DNA of 64,000 bases from positions 1 through 64,000 of IMG/VR virus record IMGVR_UViG_3300025276_000029. One strand, 5' to 3'. The stretch comes from a virus. The notes below the pieces were generated by a model, which searched no databases, was not told the DNA's origin, and saw nothing but the letters and a program-made list of their open reading frames with translations. Positions 1 through 6,993 of the stretch are shown piece after piece (position 1 is the first letter of the stretch; each line of letters opens with the position of its first letter). Position numbers and translations under genes: made by a program.

Positions 1-181
1 ACTTTATCAATTCATTACCAGGTGCTTCTTTGGAAAATTCTTCGTCACTAATAAATGACCATATTTCTTCACCAACTTTTCTTTTATAAAAAATTAAACC
101 ATCTATATATCTTACTTGATACTCGTGTTTTTCGTTTTTACTTACAGCTTCTTTTAGTAGCTTTTTAATTAAGTGTTTCAT
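1..181 (-). CDS. Hypothetical late protein with IKKLL targeting-like N-terminus (partial)
   Basis: Only the first 60 codons are in the window; the rest lies beyond base 1. The ATG is at 179-181. The protein opens with MKHLIKKLLKEAVSKN, the same basic amphipathic helix ending in L-x-E-[AG] that starts several neighbouring but unrelated proteins. I infer that this segment is a capsid-targeting propeptide cut after the Glu. The part after it (HEYQVRYIDGLIFYKRK, then EEIWSFISDEEF) looks like a small beta-rich domain that I do not recognise. The gene is co-oriented with and directly downstream of the 186-440 gene. Confidence 0.75.
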   Translation of the reverse strand, partial: MKHLIKKLLKEAVSKNEKHEYQVRYIDGLIFYKRKVGEEIWSFISDEEFSKEAPGNELIK

Positions 182-185
182 TTAT

Positions 186-440
186 TTAAATTTTTACTTT
201 TTCGTATTTTTTTATCTTTTGCCTTTTAACTACTTTATTCCTCAACCTTTGAAACCTAGTCATTTCTTTTGAGAATATAACCTCGTCTATCTTAAAGAAT
301 ATTAGTGAACCTATTAAGTTGGCAATTAATGCTGTTACCCAAAAGTTATCTATACCATACCTTGTCAATATAAAAGGTATTATTGCTAATATTGGTGTGC
401 TTAGTTGCCATCTGAACATGTATTTTACCAGCTTTTTCAT
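186..440 (-). CDS. Small two-helix membrane protein
   Basis: 84 residues. It begins MKKLVKYMFRWQLSTPILA and has two hydrophobic stretches (about residues 13-27 and 34-50) followed by a strongly basic tail (RFQRLRNKVVKRQKIKK). The expected topology is a hairpin in the inner membrane with a cytoplasmic, possibly DNA- or lipid-contacting tail. The gene is in the same operon as the flanking late genes, with only a few bases between them. I know of no functional assignment. A holin-like or membrane-anchoring role is possible, but nothing in the sequence shows it. Confidence 0.6.
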   Translation of the reverse strand: MKKLVKYMFRWQLSTPILAIIPFILTRYGIDNFWVTALIANLIGSLIFFKIDEVIFSKEMTRFQRLRNKVVKRQKIKKYEKVKI

Positions 441-445
441 ATTTA

Positions 446-1036
446 TTAATCTAATCTATGTTCAATATAGTTTTTTATTGTTCTGTAATCTAAACCACTA
501 AGCTTGTCATACCCCATTTCTTTAAATTTAGTATCTATCTCTTCCTTTGAAAGACCTTTAAGTGATATAGCTAATTTATCAACTAACTGTCTATATAAGT
601 CTTCTATTACTATTACTGGCATTGTTTCACAACCTAATTTCATAGCCGCTAAAGCACGATGCCTACCTTCTTGGTCTGATTCACCTTCTCTATAGTAACC
701 GATAGGAAACTTACTTCCAGATTCCATAGCTTCTGCATACTTATCAACATTATCCCAGTTAACGTGTGCTGTTGCATCTTCATAACTTAAATTACCAAAA
801 CCCCTAGCTATTGCGTAAATGTATTGTTTAGGACTTATATACTTTAGTGTTTGTTTTTTTAACTTTTCTAACATATGATATACTGGATGGTCAAAACCAC
901 CGAATCTTTCCAATGATTCAAAGTCAAAATACTTACAACAATCACAATTAAAGTCTGGACCTTCTTTGATAAAGTATTCATCAATCATTCTTGACTTTAA
1001 ACCTTCATTTAATAACTTCTTTATAAACTTCTTCAT
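446..1036 (-). CDS. ParB/Srx-fold-like protein with capsid-targeting-like N-terminus
   Basis: 196 residues. The first 13, MKKFIKKLLNEGL, match the recurring basic helix plus L-x-E-G site. A short Cys cluster, CDCC, follows at 31-34. The core around 113-146 contains EGRHRALAAMKLG and then TMPVIVIED. This is the pattern of the ParB/sulfiredoxin-like superfamily (the ParB form is D-G-x-x-R-x-x-A-x-x-x-L-G-x-x-x-V-P), whose members bind or hydrolyse nucleotides or nick DNA. The C-terminal 45 residues are helical. The gene abuts the next one (start at 1036, upstream stop at 1039). A nuclease- or nucleotide-binding role is inferred from the fold pattern only. The N-terminal helix suggests that it is packaged in the head and delivered with the DNA. 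Confidence 0.7.
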   Translation of the reverse strand: MKKFIKKLLNEGLKSRMIDEYFIKEGPDFNCDCCKYFDFESLERFGGFDHPVYHMLEKLKKQTLKYISPKQYIYAIARGFGNLSYEDATAHVNWDNVDKYAEAMESGSKFPIGYYREGESDQEGRHRALAAMKLGCETMPVIVIEDLYRQLVDKLAISLKGLSKEEIDTKFKEMGYDKLSGLDYRTIKNYIEHRLD

Positions 1037-1038
1037 AA

Positions 1039-2190
1039 TTAGTGAATTAATAGGAATGTTTTTTGAACATCCATTCTTTGTGCACCTATATCGGTATCGC
1101 CAGTTGGTAATACAATAACATCGTATTGGAACTTCTCACCTTCTTCTGATGGTAATTCAGATTGGTACTTAAGTCTATCCACAGATACATTGTATGCTTT
1201 TGCTACTAATTGTCTAAGTGTTTCTTTACCACCTTCATCAAATACTGGTAGACCATCTTCACCCTTAACTACGTGTGGACCTTTCCATTTGAATACTTTC
1301 TTAAATAACACCTTTGGCACAATATCTGAATACTTAACCTTTTCAATATCTACTTGAGCTATTTCCTTAGGTGCAGAACCCTTAGAAAAGTTCATGATGA
1401 ACTCATCACTACCTAAGTTAACAAATTTAGCTTGCTTAGTATATGCGTATGACTTAACCTTATAACCGTCTTCTATTAAATCTTTAGTTACTCTTTGAGC
1501 TATTTCGAAATACTTCTTACTGAAGAAATCCCCAGCATCATTCCATCTAATTACTAGTTGGTCAACACTTCCACTTCTTCTACCTTGCCTCTTTAGTTTA
1601 ACAGCTAATGGTTCTAGTTCGTCCATTATCATGTTGTAGTATTCTTCAGGGTCATTCCATAGTAGGTTAAGTCTTCTAATTAACTTAAGTATCTTACCAT
1701 CATTCATTCCGTAGAACCCCTTTCTTGCATAACAAACTAGTTGACATGCACCAGCACCTGGGCAAGTATTAATATGTTTAAATTGTTTTTCACCTTCATC
1801 ATAAATAATACCAGAGATTGCTGGTAGTCCAGTGTTCACTGTGTATTGAGATGCACCTACATCACTCTTCTCCATCTTAGGGTTCTTGTCGAATATAACC
1901 TTTGGTGATGTTGTGATAAGTGTCTTGAATTTATCAACGTCAAGCCCACCTTCTTTATTTATAACTGATTGTATTTGTTTCTTGTGATATATAATGTCCT
2001 TAACACCTCGCTTAGTTCTGTCCTTAGCTGCAGTGTTAATTCTATTTAATTCCTTAGTCATGTCATCGGCTAACGCTTGTGGTGTTACACATTTTGTCTT
2101 AGCGTCTGGGTGGTCTTCAGCACCTTCATTTAATTCTTTGTTCTTGTAAACACTAATTAACGATTCGTTTAGTAATTTTATTATGCTCAT
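1039..2190 (-). CDS. GP88-like (rolling-circle-replication-associated-like) protein
   Basis: 383 residues. It starts MSIIKLLNESL, a shortened form of the shared targeting helix, and a second L-x-E-G site (ELNEGAED) lies at 19-26. The central region has a Cys triad, C143, C149 and C153, in NTCPGAGACQLVCYARKG, followed by VIRWNDAGDFFSKKYFEI near 213-230. This combination resembles the phage 'gene product 88' family, sometimes labelled rolling-circle-replication-associated, whose biochemical role is not settled. A TATTTATA box lies only 3 nt before the ATG. The likely position is first gene of a late transcript continuing into the 446 and 186 genes. The function beyond the family resemblance is unknown. 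Confidence 0.7.
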   Translation of the reverse strand: MSIIKLLNESLISVYKNKELNEGAEDHPDAKTKCVTPQALADDMTKELNRINTAAKDRTKRGVKDIIYHKKQIQSVINKEGGLDVDKFKTLITTSPKVIFDKNPKMEKSDVGASQYTVNTGLPAISGIIYDEGEKQFKHINTCPGAGACQLVCYARKGFYGMNDGKILKLIRRLNLLWNDPEEYYNMIMDELEPLAVKLKRQGRRSGSVDQLVIRWNDAGDFFSKKYFEIAQRVTKDLIEDGYKVKSYAYTKQAKFVNLGSDEFIMNFSKGSAPKEIAQVDIEKVKYSDIVPKVLFKKVFKWKGPHVVKGEDGLPVFDEGGKETLRQLVAKAYNVSVDRLKYQSELPSEEGEKFQYDVIVLPTGDTDIGAQRMDVQKTFLLIH

Positions 2191-2193
2191 ATC

Positions 2194-2201
2194 TATAAAT
2201 A
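2194..2201 (-). promoter_or_regulatory. Late-type promoter box TATTTATA
   Basis: TATTTATA on the coding strand, 3 nt before the ATG at 2190. It is one of about a dozen exact copies placed just upstream of late or virion-type genes. If it is a -10/-7 element, the mRNA would be nearly leaderless. Confidence 0.5.
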
Positions 2202-2204
2202 TCT

Positions 2205-2984
2205 TTAATCTAAGGAAACGGACTTATCATATGCATCTGTAAGCATATCATCAATATCTTCCATTATGTCGTTTCTTCTAAGTAGTTTAAATACTATGTT
2301 CTCATTAGAGAATTCACCATCTGAATCGAGACCACTTTGTCTCATTGCTTTTATTTTATCCTTAAGCTTCTCAAGCATCTTAACAATATCTTCATCATCA
2401 CATTTTTTGATTTCATTAACTGTCTTGATTATAGTATTATATTTCTTTGTTATTGTTTCCTTGTCAATATCAGCATCAACCTTATTAGGTTCCACAACCC
2501 ACTTATTATTTGTAATTGAATAAACTCCTGTTGAGTGATGTGGTTGGTCTTCTGGTTGTAGATACAATTCTACTTCAAAATCCTTAATTTTAATGTCGTG
2601 CTTCAGGTTCCAAGCTCTAGTCTTAACATCTAGTAAGTCTTTAACCATAGTCTTATCCTTGCCTAAGAATTTCATATCAAATATCATATGAATGTCAGCG
2701 TCAGAATACTTTGACCAATTAAAGTTAGCTAGACTACCTGTAAGTGTTATATTCATAAGTGGAGCTTCTAATTCCAATCCTTTCCAATAATCTGTGGCGA
2801 TTGTTTTAAGAGCTTCTAAGACGTCAGGCTTCATCGTGTTGTTACTTTCCCATATTTCAGGATTAAGTGTCTCATTTATCTTAAAAGTGGAGAAATCAAG
2901 ACTACTTGTAACTTCACCAAGTAACTTTGTGAAGTTATTTTCCTCAAGCCCCTCTCTTAGTAATTTTTTAATTATGTTTTTCAT
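2205..2984 (-). CDS. Pol-beta-type nucleotidyltransferase-like protein with targeting-like N-terminus
   Basis: 259 residues from the ATG at 2984. I chose this start because it exposes MKNIIKKLLREGLEEN, the conserved helix plus L-x-E-G site; a longer reading exists upstream. The motif TGSLANFNWSKYSDADIHM at 82-100 is the classical nucleotidyltransferase signature G-S-x(n)-S-D-x-D. D95 and D97 would be metal ligands, and the acidic pair in DFEVELYLQ (135-143) supplies the third carboxylate. Such enzymes add nucleotides to RNA, proteins or small molecules; MNT-like and CCA-adding enzymes belong here. The substrate is unknown. Given the N-terminal signal and the neighbours, an enzyme injected with the genome, analogous in role (not in fold) to T4 Alt, is a reasonable inference. 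Confidence 0.72.
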   Translation of the reverse strand: MKNIIKKLLREGLEENNFTKLLGEVTSSLDFSTFKINETLNPEIWESNNTMKPDVLEALKTIATDYWKGLELEAPLMNITLTGSLANFNWSKYSDADIHMIFDMKFLGKDKTMVKDLLDVKTRAWNLKHDIKIKDFEVELYLQPEDQPHHSTGVYSITNNKWVVEPNKVDADIDKETITKKYNTIIKTVNEIKKCDDEDIVKMLEKLKDKIKAMRQSGLDSDGEFSNENIVFKLLRRNDIMEDIDDMLTDAYDKSVSLD

Positions 2985-3021
2985 TATTAAACTTTTGTTT
3001 TGTACCTTTATATTACTTGAG

Positions 3022-4392
3022 TTATATGTTATCAATTATAAAATCTAAAGTAGCGTCCTTCCCTTTCATATCATTAAAATAGCTAGAAGAGATATATTCG
3101 TTTTTTAAATTGTTTTGATTACTGTATGCCTCTTTTTCCCAAGGAAGGTTTTTGTAATTATCGTAGTTTTTTTGTGCTTTTTTATAATCTTTTACTGAAA
3201 CCTCTGTATCATCTTTCCATAGTATAGATTTCCAATCTTCGGATGGTCTAAGTTCACCATTTGTTATTTGTTTAACATGTGTTAATTCGTGTACCAATGC
3301 ACCTATTATCATTCTATAACCTTGGTCTGGATTATAATGTAATGTGAATTTACCTTTGTTCAAAGATGCATCACTAAGTACAACATCACCGATTTGTGTG
3401 TTAGAAGACTTTTTCTTTACTACTATTTTATTAGGTTTGAATTTTAATTTATCTTGCATAAATTCAATAACAGAATCAATTAAAAGTTTTTCATATTTTT
3501 TAATTTCAAGACCTTCTCTTATTAGTTTTTTAATTAAACGTTTAGTTTTAGTAGGTTTACTAAAACTTTCCTCTATATCTGAACTATCATCTTTGTTAAA
3601 GTTCCAAACTCCTGAAAAACCTGAAAAGTAATAAGTTGTGTTTTTAAGTGTTTCCACTACGAATTTAATTCCATTAAATATTTTACGCCCCCAACTTATA
3701 AATGCACCTATACCAGTAACACCGTTTAGTAAACTTCCTAACCCAGTTACTAATGTTTTTTTTAAACCGTCGAATATGTTATCATCCAATAGATTTGTTA
3801 AAAAATCCTTACTCATTTCTGCTATCGGTGTTGTTAAAATATTTAAACCACCTTCACCAATTTTATCTATTACGTATTTTATAGATAAGGCCATACCAGT
3901 AAGACTTACAGCTGTTTTCCACCCACCATAACCTTTTATTTTTATGAAACTATCTTCAAAAAATTTTATTACTTTAGTTATACCTTTGGCAATTTTATCC
4001 AGACCAAGCTTTTCTGCAGATTCTTTTACATTTTTTAAGAATTCTTCTATTTTTTCTTTCCCTTTATTAACAATTTTAACTTCAAGAGATTTAACCCAAT
4101 TTTCAATATTACCTGGGGTACTTACCGCTTCCTTAAATTTTTTCATCAACAGCATAAGGTCCTTAGGGAATGATTTTATATCATCCCAAAATCCTTCCAT
4201 TAATAGATATTCCTCGATAACTAATCTTTTTTCTTCTACACTACTATTTTCGTTAATATACCCACTAATACCTAATACTTTAGTTTTATATTCATAATCA
4301 AATATATTTGGCATTCCCTCACTTAAATAAGGATTAAGTCTAGTTATTAATCCATCATTAAGTGCTAAGTGATTTATTATTTCTTTATTCAT
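3022..4392 (-). CDS. Putative processed polyprotein: membrane-active N-terminal part plus zincin metallopeptidase
   Basis: 456 residues. The C-terminal third has HELTH at 368-372, the HExxH zinc motif, and a plausible third ligand Glu in WEKEAYSN (about 418-425), so it is a gluzincin-like peptidase domain. It is preceded at 285-294 by RLIKKLIREG, the same helix plus cleavage signal that starts other proteins in this window, here internal. Two more [L]-x-E-G sites lie near the N-terminus (LSEG 23-26, LMEG 64-67). Residues 90-270 hold amphipathic and hydrophobic helices. I infer a precursor cut by the prohead protease into a helical and membrane-seeking piece and a free peptidase. A TATTTATA box lies upstream at 4434-4441. 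The substrate is unknown. Confidence 0.7.
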   Translation of the reverse strand: MNKEIINHLALNDGLITRLNPYLSEGMPNIFDYEYKTKVLGISGYINENSSVEEKRLVIEEYLLMEGFWDDIKSFPKDLMLLMKKFKEAVSTPGNIENWVKSLEVKIVNKGKEKIEEFLKNVKESAEKLGLDKIAKGITKVIKFFEDSFIKIKGYGGWKTAVSLTGMALSIKYVIDKIGEGGLNILTTPIAEMSKDFLTNLLDDNIFDGLKKTLVTGLGSLLNGVTGIGAFISWGRKIFNGIKFVVETLKNTTYYFSGFSGVWNFNKDDSSDIEESFSKPTKTKRLIKKLIREGLEIKKYEKLLIDSVIEFMQDKLKFKPNKIVVKKKSSNTQIGDVVLSDASLNKGKFTLHYNPDQGYRMIIGALVHELTHVKQITNGELRPSEDWKSILWKDDTEVSVKDYKKAQKNYDNYKNLPWEKEAYSNQNNLKNEYISSSYFNDMKGKDATLDFIIDNI

Positions 4393-4433
4393 TTTTATAC
4401 TTATTTATTCATTTATATATATCAGTATCTATA

Positions 4434-4441
4434 TATAAATA
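4434..4441 (-). promoter_or_regulatory. Late-type promoter box TATTTATA
   Basis: Exact TATTTATA on the coding strand, 41 nt upstream of the ATG at 4392. The leader is AT-only and lies downstream of the 4465-4488 terminator, so this box probably starts the late operon running to base 1. Confidence 0.5.
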
Positions 4442-4464
4442 TAAAGAAATTTAATTAAAAAACA

Positions 4465-4488
4465 AACCCCGTAATCAATTACAGGGTT
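4465..4488 (-). terminator. Rho-independent terminator
   Basis: The inverted repeat AACCCTGTAAT / ATTACGGGGTT is followed on the minus strand by TGTTTTTTAATT. It ends the transcript of the dNMP-kinase gene. Confidence 0.8.
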
Positions 4489-4518
4489 ATTTTAATTATT
4501 ATGGTATTTAATTTAGTA

Positions 4519-5040
4519 TTATATAGTTCCAGTCAGTAATTTACCTAATAATACACTCTTATTTGTGAACTCATCATATGTCCCATTATTGTCTAAAATA
4601 ATGTGAGCGCAAGACTTATCTATATTAAAAGATTTTTTATCTTCAAGTGGTAATCTATCTGAAGCATCAACCCATATTATTAAATCAAATAACTTATTTT
4701 TTAAACACTCATATATTTCTTCCCTATCCCTCATACCTACATAACAGTCTGTAGTCTTTAGGATATCTTTAGCTAATCTAGATTTATCACCCTTATTGTA
4801 ATCACAAATCATTTCGTACCACTCTTGTCTGTGATTAACTCTATCTTCAAAGCATTCTTCTGGTGTATTATACCCGTACTTTAATTTTAATTCATCGTAA
4901 ATGAAGATATCAGCACAAGCTTGTGATGATGATTTGAATTTAAGGTTAAACTTATCGCTTAGTATTTCAGCTAATGAATCTTTTCCGTGGCGTTTATGAC
5001 CTACGATTAAAAGTGATGGGAATTTTTTATCTTTACTCAT
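4519..5040 (-). CDS. Deoxynucleoside monophosphate kinase-like P-loop protein
   Basis: 173 residues. It has a P-loop, GHKRHGKDSL at 14-23, of the G-x4-GK-[DST] type used by phage dNMP kinases such as T4 gp1. An NMP-binding-like region (SSSQACADIF), a basic lid region (GMRDREEIYEC) and a beta strand LIIWVDAS follow. The expected job is phosphorylation of dNMPs to dNDPs for phage DNA synthesis, in line with the ribonucleotide reductase at the other end of the window. It is shorter than T4 gp1 but similar in plan to many myovirus homologues. Two strong hairpins with U-runs lie directly before the start, so expression depends on readthrough or a promoter that I do not see. Confidence 0.75.
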   Translation of the reverse strand: MSKDKKFPSLLIVGHKRHGKDSLAEILSDKFNLKFKSSSQACADIFIYDELKLKYGYNTPEECFEDRVNHRQEWYEMICDYNKGDKSRLAKDILKTTDCYVGMRDREEIYECLKNKLFDLIIWVDASDRLPLEDKKSFNIDKSCAHIILDNNGTYDEFTNKSVLLGKLLTGTI

Positions 5041-5059
5041 ATTTAAATTTTTAAATAAA

Positions 5060-5084
5060 AATCCCCAGCTTATTACTGGGGATT
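5060..5084 (-). terminator. Rho-independent terminator directly before the kinase gene
   Basis: The hairpin AATCCCCAGT / GCTGGGGATT is followed by TTTTATTTAA on the minus strand. It ends only about 20 nt before the kinase ATG. Confidence 0.75.
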
Positions 5085-5100
5085 AATTATATTGTATTAA

Positions 5101-5127
5101 AAAAACTAGTTTCTGAAACTAGTTTTT
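5101..5127. terminator. Near-perfect palindromic bidirectional terminator
   Basis: AAAAACTAGTTTC and GAAACTAGTTTTT are separated by a single base, giving A- and T-runs at both ends. It can end transcripts from either strand. On the minus strand it would close the short transcript started at about 5171. Confidence 0.8.
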
Positions 5128-5172
5128 ACATTTTGCGTGTGTGTTAATTGCTATACCCTTTCTTTAATACTA
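5101..5172 (-). ncRNA. Candidate small RNA or attenuated leader
   Basis: A strong host-type promoter (5178-5208) would start transcription near 5171. The only thing before the very strong terminator at 5101-5127 is about 45 nt without a usable reading frame. The product would be an RNA of about 70 nt. A second terminator (5060-5084) and then the kinase gene follow, so this could instead be an attenuator leader for that gene. I see no known riboswitch or tRNA fold in it. Confidence 0.45.
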
Positions 5173-5177
5173 TAAAA

Positions 5178-5208
5178 CAAATATACATATATTTTTAATA
5201 CATGTCAA
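5178..5208 (-). promoter_or_regulatory. Host-type (Bacteroidetes) promoter TTGACA-N17-TATATTTG
   Basis: The -33 element TTGACA is at 5203-5208 and the -7 element TATATTTG at 5178-5185, with a 17-nt spacer. This fits the Bacteroidetes consensus TTG / TAnnTTTG. Confidence 0.75.
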
Positions 5209-5219
5209 CTTTTTAATTA

Positions 5220-5459
5220 TTATTTTTCAAATAAATTATAATCATCAATATATTCTTCTAAAATTACAAAAATACTATTACATTTACCCCCCTTTATATT
5301 ATGAATCACATTACAAACACTATAATATTTACTTTCGTCAGTAATATAAATTAACTCATATATTTTTGGTGTTGTAGAAATCTTAATGTCAGATTTTAAT
5401 ATTTCCCATTTATTATTTAGAAGTGTTATTTTATTTCGTTTAAATATGTTAAACATCAT
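5220..5459 (-). CDS. Small hypothetical protein downstream of bS21
   Basis: 79 residues from MMFNIFKRNK. The start overlaps the end of the bS21 gene by 11 nt, so the two are translationally coupled. The sequence reads like a small beta-rich domain, with segments KISTTPKIYELIYITDE and KYYSVCNVIHNIKGG. This could be an SH3-like fold, but I cannot assign it. No membrane segment or Cys pair is seen. Its coupling to a ribosomal-protein gene makes a role near translation possible, but this is only context. Confidence 0.6.
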   Translation of the reverse strand: MMFNIFKRNKITLLNNKWEILKSDIKISTTPKIYELIYITDESKYYSVCNVIHNIKGGKCNSIFVILEEYIDDYNLFEK

Positions 5460-5643
5460 CCTCTTTGTTTTTTTTCTTATTAACGTATATTGCTTTCTTT
5501 TTTTTCTCCCTGTTAGCTTCTGAAGGTTTTGTATATTCTTTATTATCTCTTAACTCGACAATTTGTTTTACGTTCCTCGTTTTTCTCTTTAAAAGCTTAA
5601 GAGCTTTGTCGATATTTCCATTTTTAACATTTACTTTTAACAT
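5449..5643 (-). CDS. rpsU: Phage-encoded ribosomal protein bS21
   Basis: 64 residues from the ATG at 5643 (MLKVNVKNGNIDKALK); a longer upstream reading is unlikely. The family pattern is clear: a beta-start V-x-V-x-x-G-x-x-I-D-x-A-L-x-x-L-K-R, then VELRDNKEYTKPSEANREKKKKA and a lysine-rich tail. bS21 sits on the 30S platform by the anti-Shine-Dalgarno sequence. In Flavobacterium johnsoniae, bS21 is known to help hide that sequence, and ribosomes lacking bS21 gain SD responsiveness. A phage copy could therefore replace the host protein and change which mRNAs initiate. It has its own -7 box TATATTTG at 5674-5681. Confidence 0.88.
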   Translation of the reverse strand: MLKVNVKNGNIDKALKLLKRKTRNVKQIVELRDNKEYTKPSEANREKKKKAIYVNKKKNKEDDV

Positions 5644-5673
5644 ATAGTTATTATTTTTAGTATAATTATAAAA

Positions 5674-5681
5674 CAAATATA
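5674..5681 (-). promoter_or_regulatory. -7 box TATATTTG for the bS21 gene
   Basis: An exact Bacteroidetes -7 element 30 nt before the bS21 ATG. The -33 region is AT-rich but lacks a clear TTG. Confidence 0.5.
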
Positions 5682-5778
5682 GGTATTTTATTTATTAAAA
5701 TAAATAATTAAAGTTTATTTAACTTTTATCATATATTTATCTATATAGAATATAACATAAGATTTAAAATTTAAAACC

Positions 5779-5877
5779 ATGGCTTGCAATTGTAAAAAGA
5801 AAGGGAAAACTAAACCCGTAAACACAAACACTAACAATAGTACTAGTACGACTGTTAACACTACCACAAGTAAATGA
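5779..5877 (+). CDS. 32-residue peptide with MACNCKKK start (paralogue of the 59102-59425 N-terminus)
   Basis: A short plus-strand frame beginning MACNCKKKGKTKPV and continuing as a Ser/Thr/Asn-rich tail to a TGA. Its first codons closely match those of the membrane protein at 59102-59425 (MGCNCKKDNN) at both DNA and protein level, and both are preceded by an AT-only leader. It is therefore probably a real or formerly real gene: a truncated copy lacking the transmembrane part. It runs opposite to its neighbours and overlaps a poorer hydrophobic minus-strand frame that I regard as its shadow. Confidence 0.5.
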   Translation: MACNCKKKGKTKPVNTNTNNSTSTTVNTTTSK

Positions 5878-5881
5878 AAAA

Positions 5882-5901
5882 GAGTCAGATTATTCTGACT
5901 C
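5882..5901 (-). terminator. Rho-independent terminator
   Basis: GAGTCAGA / TCTGACTC is followed by TTTTTCATTT on the minus strand. It ends the transcript of the 5923-6150 gene. Confidence 0.75.
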
Positions 5902-5922
5902 CCTTTCCAATTATTATATACA

Positions 5923-6150
5923 TTATTTTGATGCACTGCCAAATCCTTTTACGATTGAGGCTCCTAACATTGTGCCAGAAAATATCAACATTGAGTCAAA
6001 CATTCCTGAGTCAATTTCATAGAAATTAAACCCGTCTACCACGAAAGCACTAAAAGCTAGTACTCCAGCTAATACACCCATCACCTTCTTTGATGATGTT
6101 TTACCGTCCTTTTTATCTTCTATTAAGATATCTTTTAAAAATTCCTTCAT
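5923..6150 (-). CDS. Small membrane protein, candidate holin
   Basis: 75 residues from the ATG at 6150 (MKEFLKDILIEDKKDGKTSS), chosen over a longer upstream frame because a TATTTATA box lies 14 nt before it. There is a charged N-terminus, then two membrane segments: VMGVLAGVLAFSAFVVDGF (about 29-47) and SMLIFSGTMLGASIVKGF (about 54-71). Size and topology fit a class II-type holin or a similar small phage membrane protein. No lysis gene is adjacent (the M15 peptidase and amidase are 11-20 kb away), so the role is inferred only. A terminator follows, making this a single-gene late unit. Confidence 0.6.
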   Translation of the reverse strand: MKEFLKDILIEDKKDGKTSSKKVMGVLAGVLAFSAFVVDGFNFYEIDSGMFDSMLIFSGTMLGASIVKGFGSASK

Positions 6151-6164
6151 AATTATTTGTTTAT

Positions 6165-6172
6165 TATAAATA
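6165..6172 (-). promoter_or_regulatory. Late-type promoter box TATTTATA
   Basis: Exact box on the coding strand, 14 nt before the ATG at 6150, just downstream of the terminator at 6190-6210. Confidence 0.5.
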
Positions 6173-6189
6173 TAACACAGGAACATAAA

Positions 6190-6210
6190 AAACCCTCACT
6201 AGGAGGGTTT
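6190..6210 (-). terminator. Rho-independent terminator (copy 1 of a repeated hairpin)
   Basis: The AAACCCTCCTAGTGAGGGTTT hairpin (positions 6190-6210) with a downstream U-run. The same hairpin occurs at 6994-7014. Confidence 0.85.
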
Positions 6211-6220
6211 GTGATATTTT

Positions 6221-6952
6221 TTATATTTTAACGAATTTTGGTTTTGACCGTAAATGATTGTTTTTTAATTTTCTAGGTAATTTATCGTAAACTTCAATGT
6301 CTTTTACATATAAGAGTTCGACATCATCTTTACGTGGGTGGTCTTCTACTTTTTTTAATATCCCTGAAATTTCATAAGGTTGGAAGAACATTACGTTATC
6401 GTCTAATTTTAAGAAAAGACCCTCGTAACCTCTTAAAACTAAATCAATAATATTTTCTTTTTCAGAAAACTTATAGTCTGGGTTTTCTTGAACATTTACC
6501 TCTGTCATACCTCCAAAAAAAGTAGAATCAATGTATTTATAAACTGCCTTATGTGTGGGTTTTTTCTTTACTTCTTTTGTGAGTGAATATTTTACTTTAT
6601 TATAATTCTTACTTCTCATCCAAGCATTAAGTTTACCATAGTGTTCCTCCATGGATTTCTTCATATTTTCCTCAATATTATGGTCTTTATTAAGTTCTAC
6701 CCAAACTTTAGGGACCCAGGTTTTTAATTTAACCACTTCCTCCTTAACACCTTTATACGTATCAAACTCTAGTAAAAAAGCCTTTTCTGTTTCTTTAATA
6801 ATTGTATACTCTAAACTAAAACTACCATTACTAATACTACCAGTAATTGGTAGACTCGTATCTTCCTTGATTAATCCCTTAGACTTAAGGTTTCTTTGTT
6901 CAAATAATATATTAGCTTTAAGCATTGCTAATGATTTATCTTTTCTTCTCAT
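6221..6952 (-). CDS. Hypothetical protein, 243 residues
   Basis: I chose the ATG at 6952 (MRRKDKSLAMLKANILFEQR). The longer frame upstream runs through a terminator and a TATTTATT late-like box and is unlikely to be coding. The N-terminus is a basic helix, followed by a beta-rich middle (SFSLEYTIIKETEKAFLLEF) and a lysine-rich stretch. Near the end is a domain with GLFLKLDDNVMFFQPYEISG. No catalytic motif or membrane segment is evident. It is a single-gene unit between two copies of the same terminator hairpin. The function is unknown. Confidence 0.65.
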   Translation of the reverse strand: MRRKDKSLAMLKANILFEQRNLKSKGLIKEDTSLPITGSISNGSFSLEYTIIKETEKAFLLEFDTYKGVKEEVVKLKTWVPKVWVELNKDHNIEENMKKSMEEHYGKLNAWMRSKNYNKVKYSLTKEVKKKPTHKAVYKYIDSTFFGGMTEVNVQENPDYKFSEKENIIDLVLRGYEGLFLKLDDNVMFFQPYEISGILKKVEDHPRKDDVELLYVKDIEVYDKLPRKLKNNHLRSKPKFVKI

Positions 6953-6993
6953 GATTTCATTCTTTAGTAATAAATATCTGAATAAACATAAAA

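Noticed and set aside
5715-5942. Minus-strand hydrophobic 75-codon frame over the MACNCKKK peptide
   Set aside because: It crosses the terminator at 5882-5901, has Val/Leu-run composition typical of a shadow of a Thr/Asn-rich plus-strand gene, and lacks a promoter.
6150-6186. Upstream extension of the 5923 gene
   Set aside because: It would include the TATTTATA box in the coding part; the ATG at 6150 is better placed.
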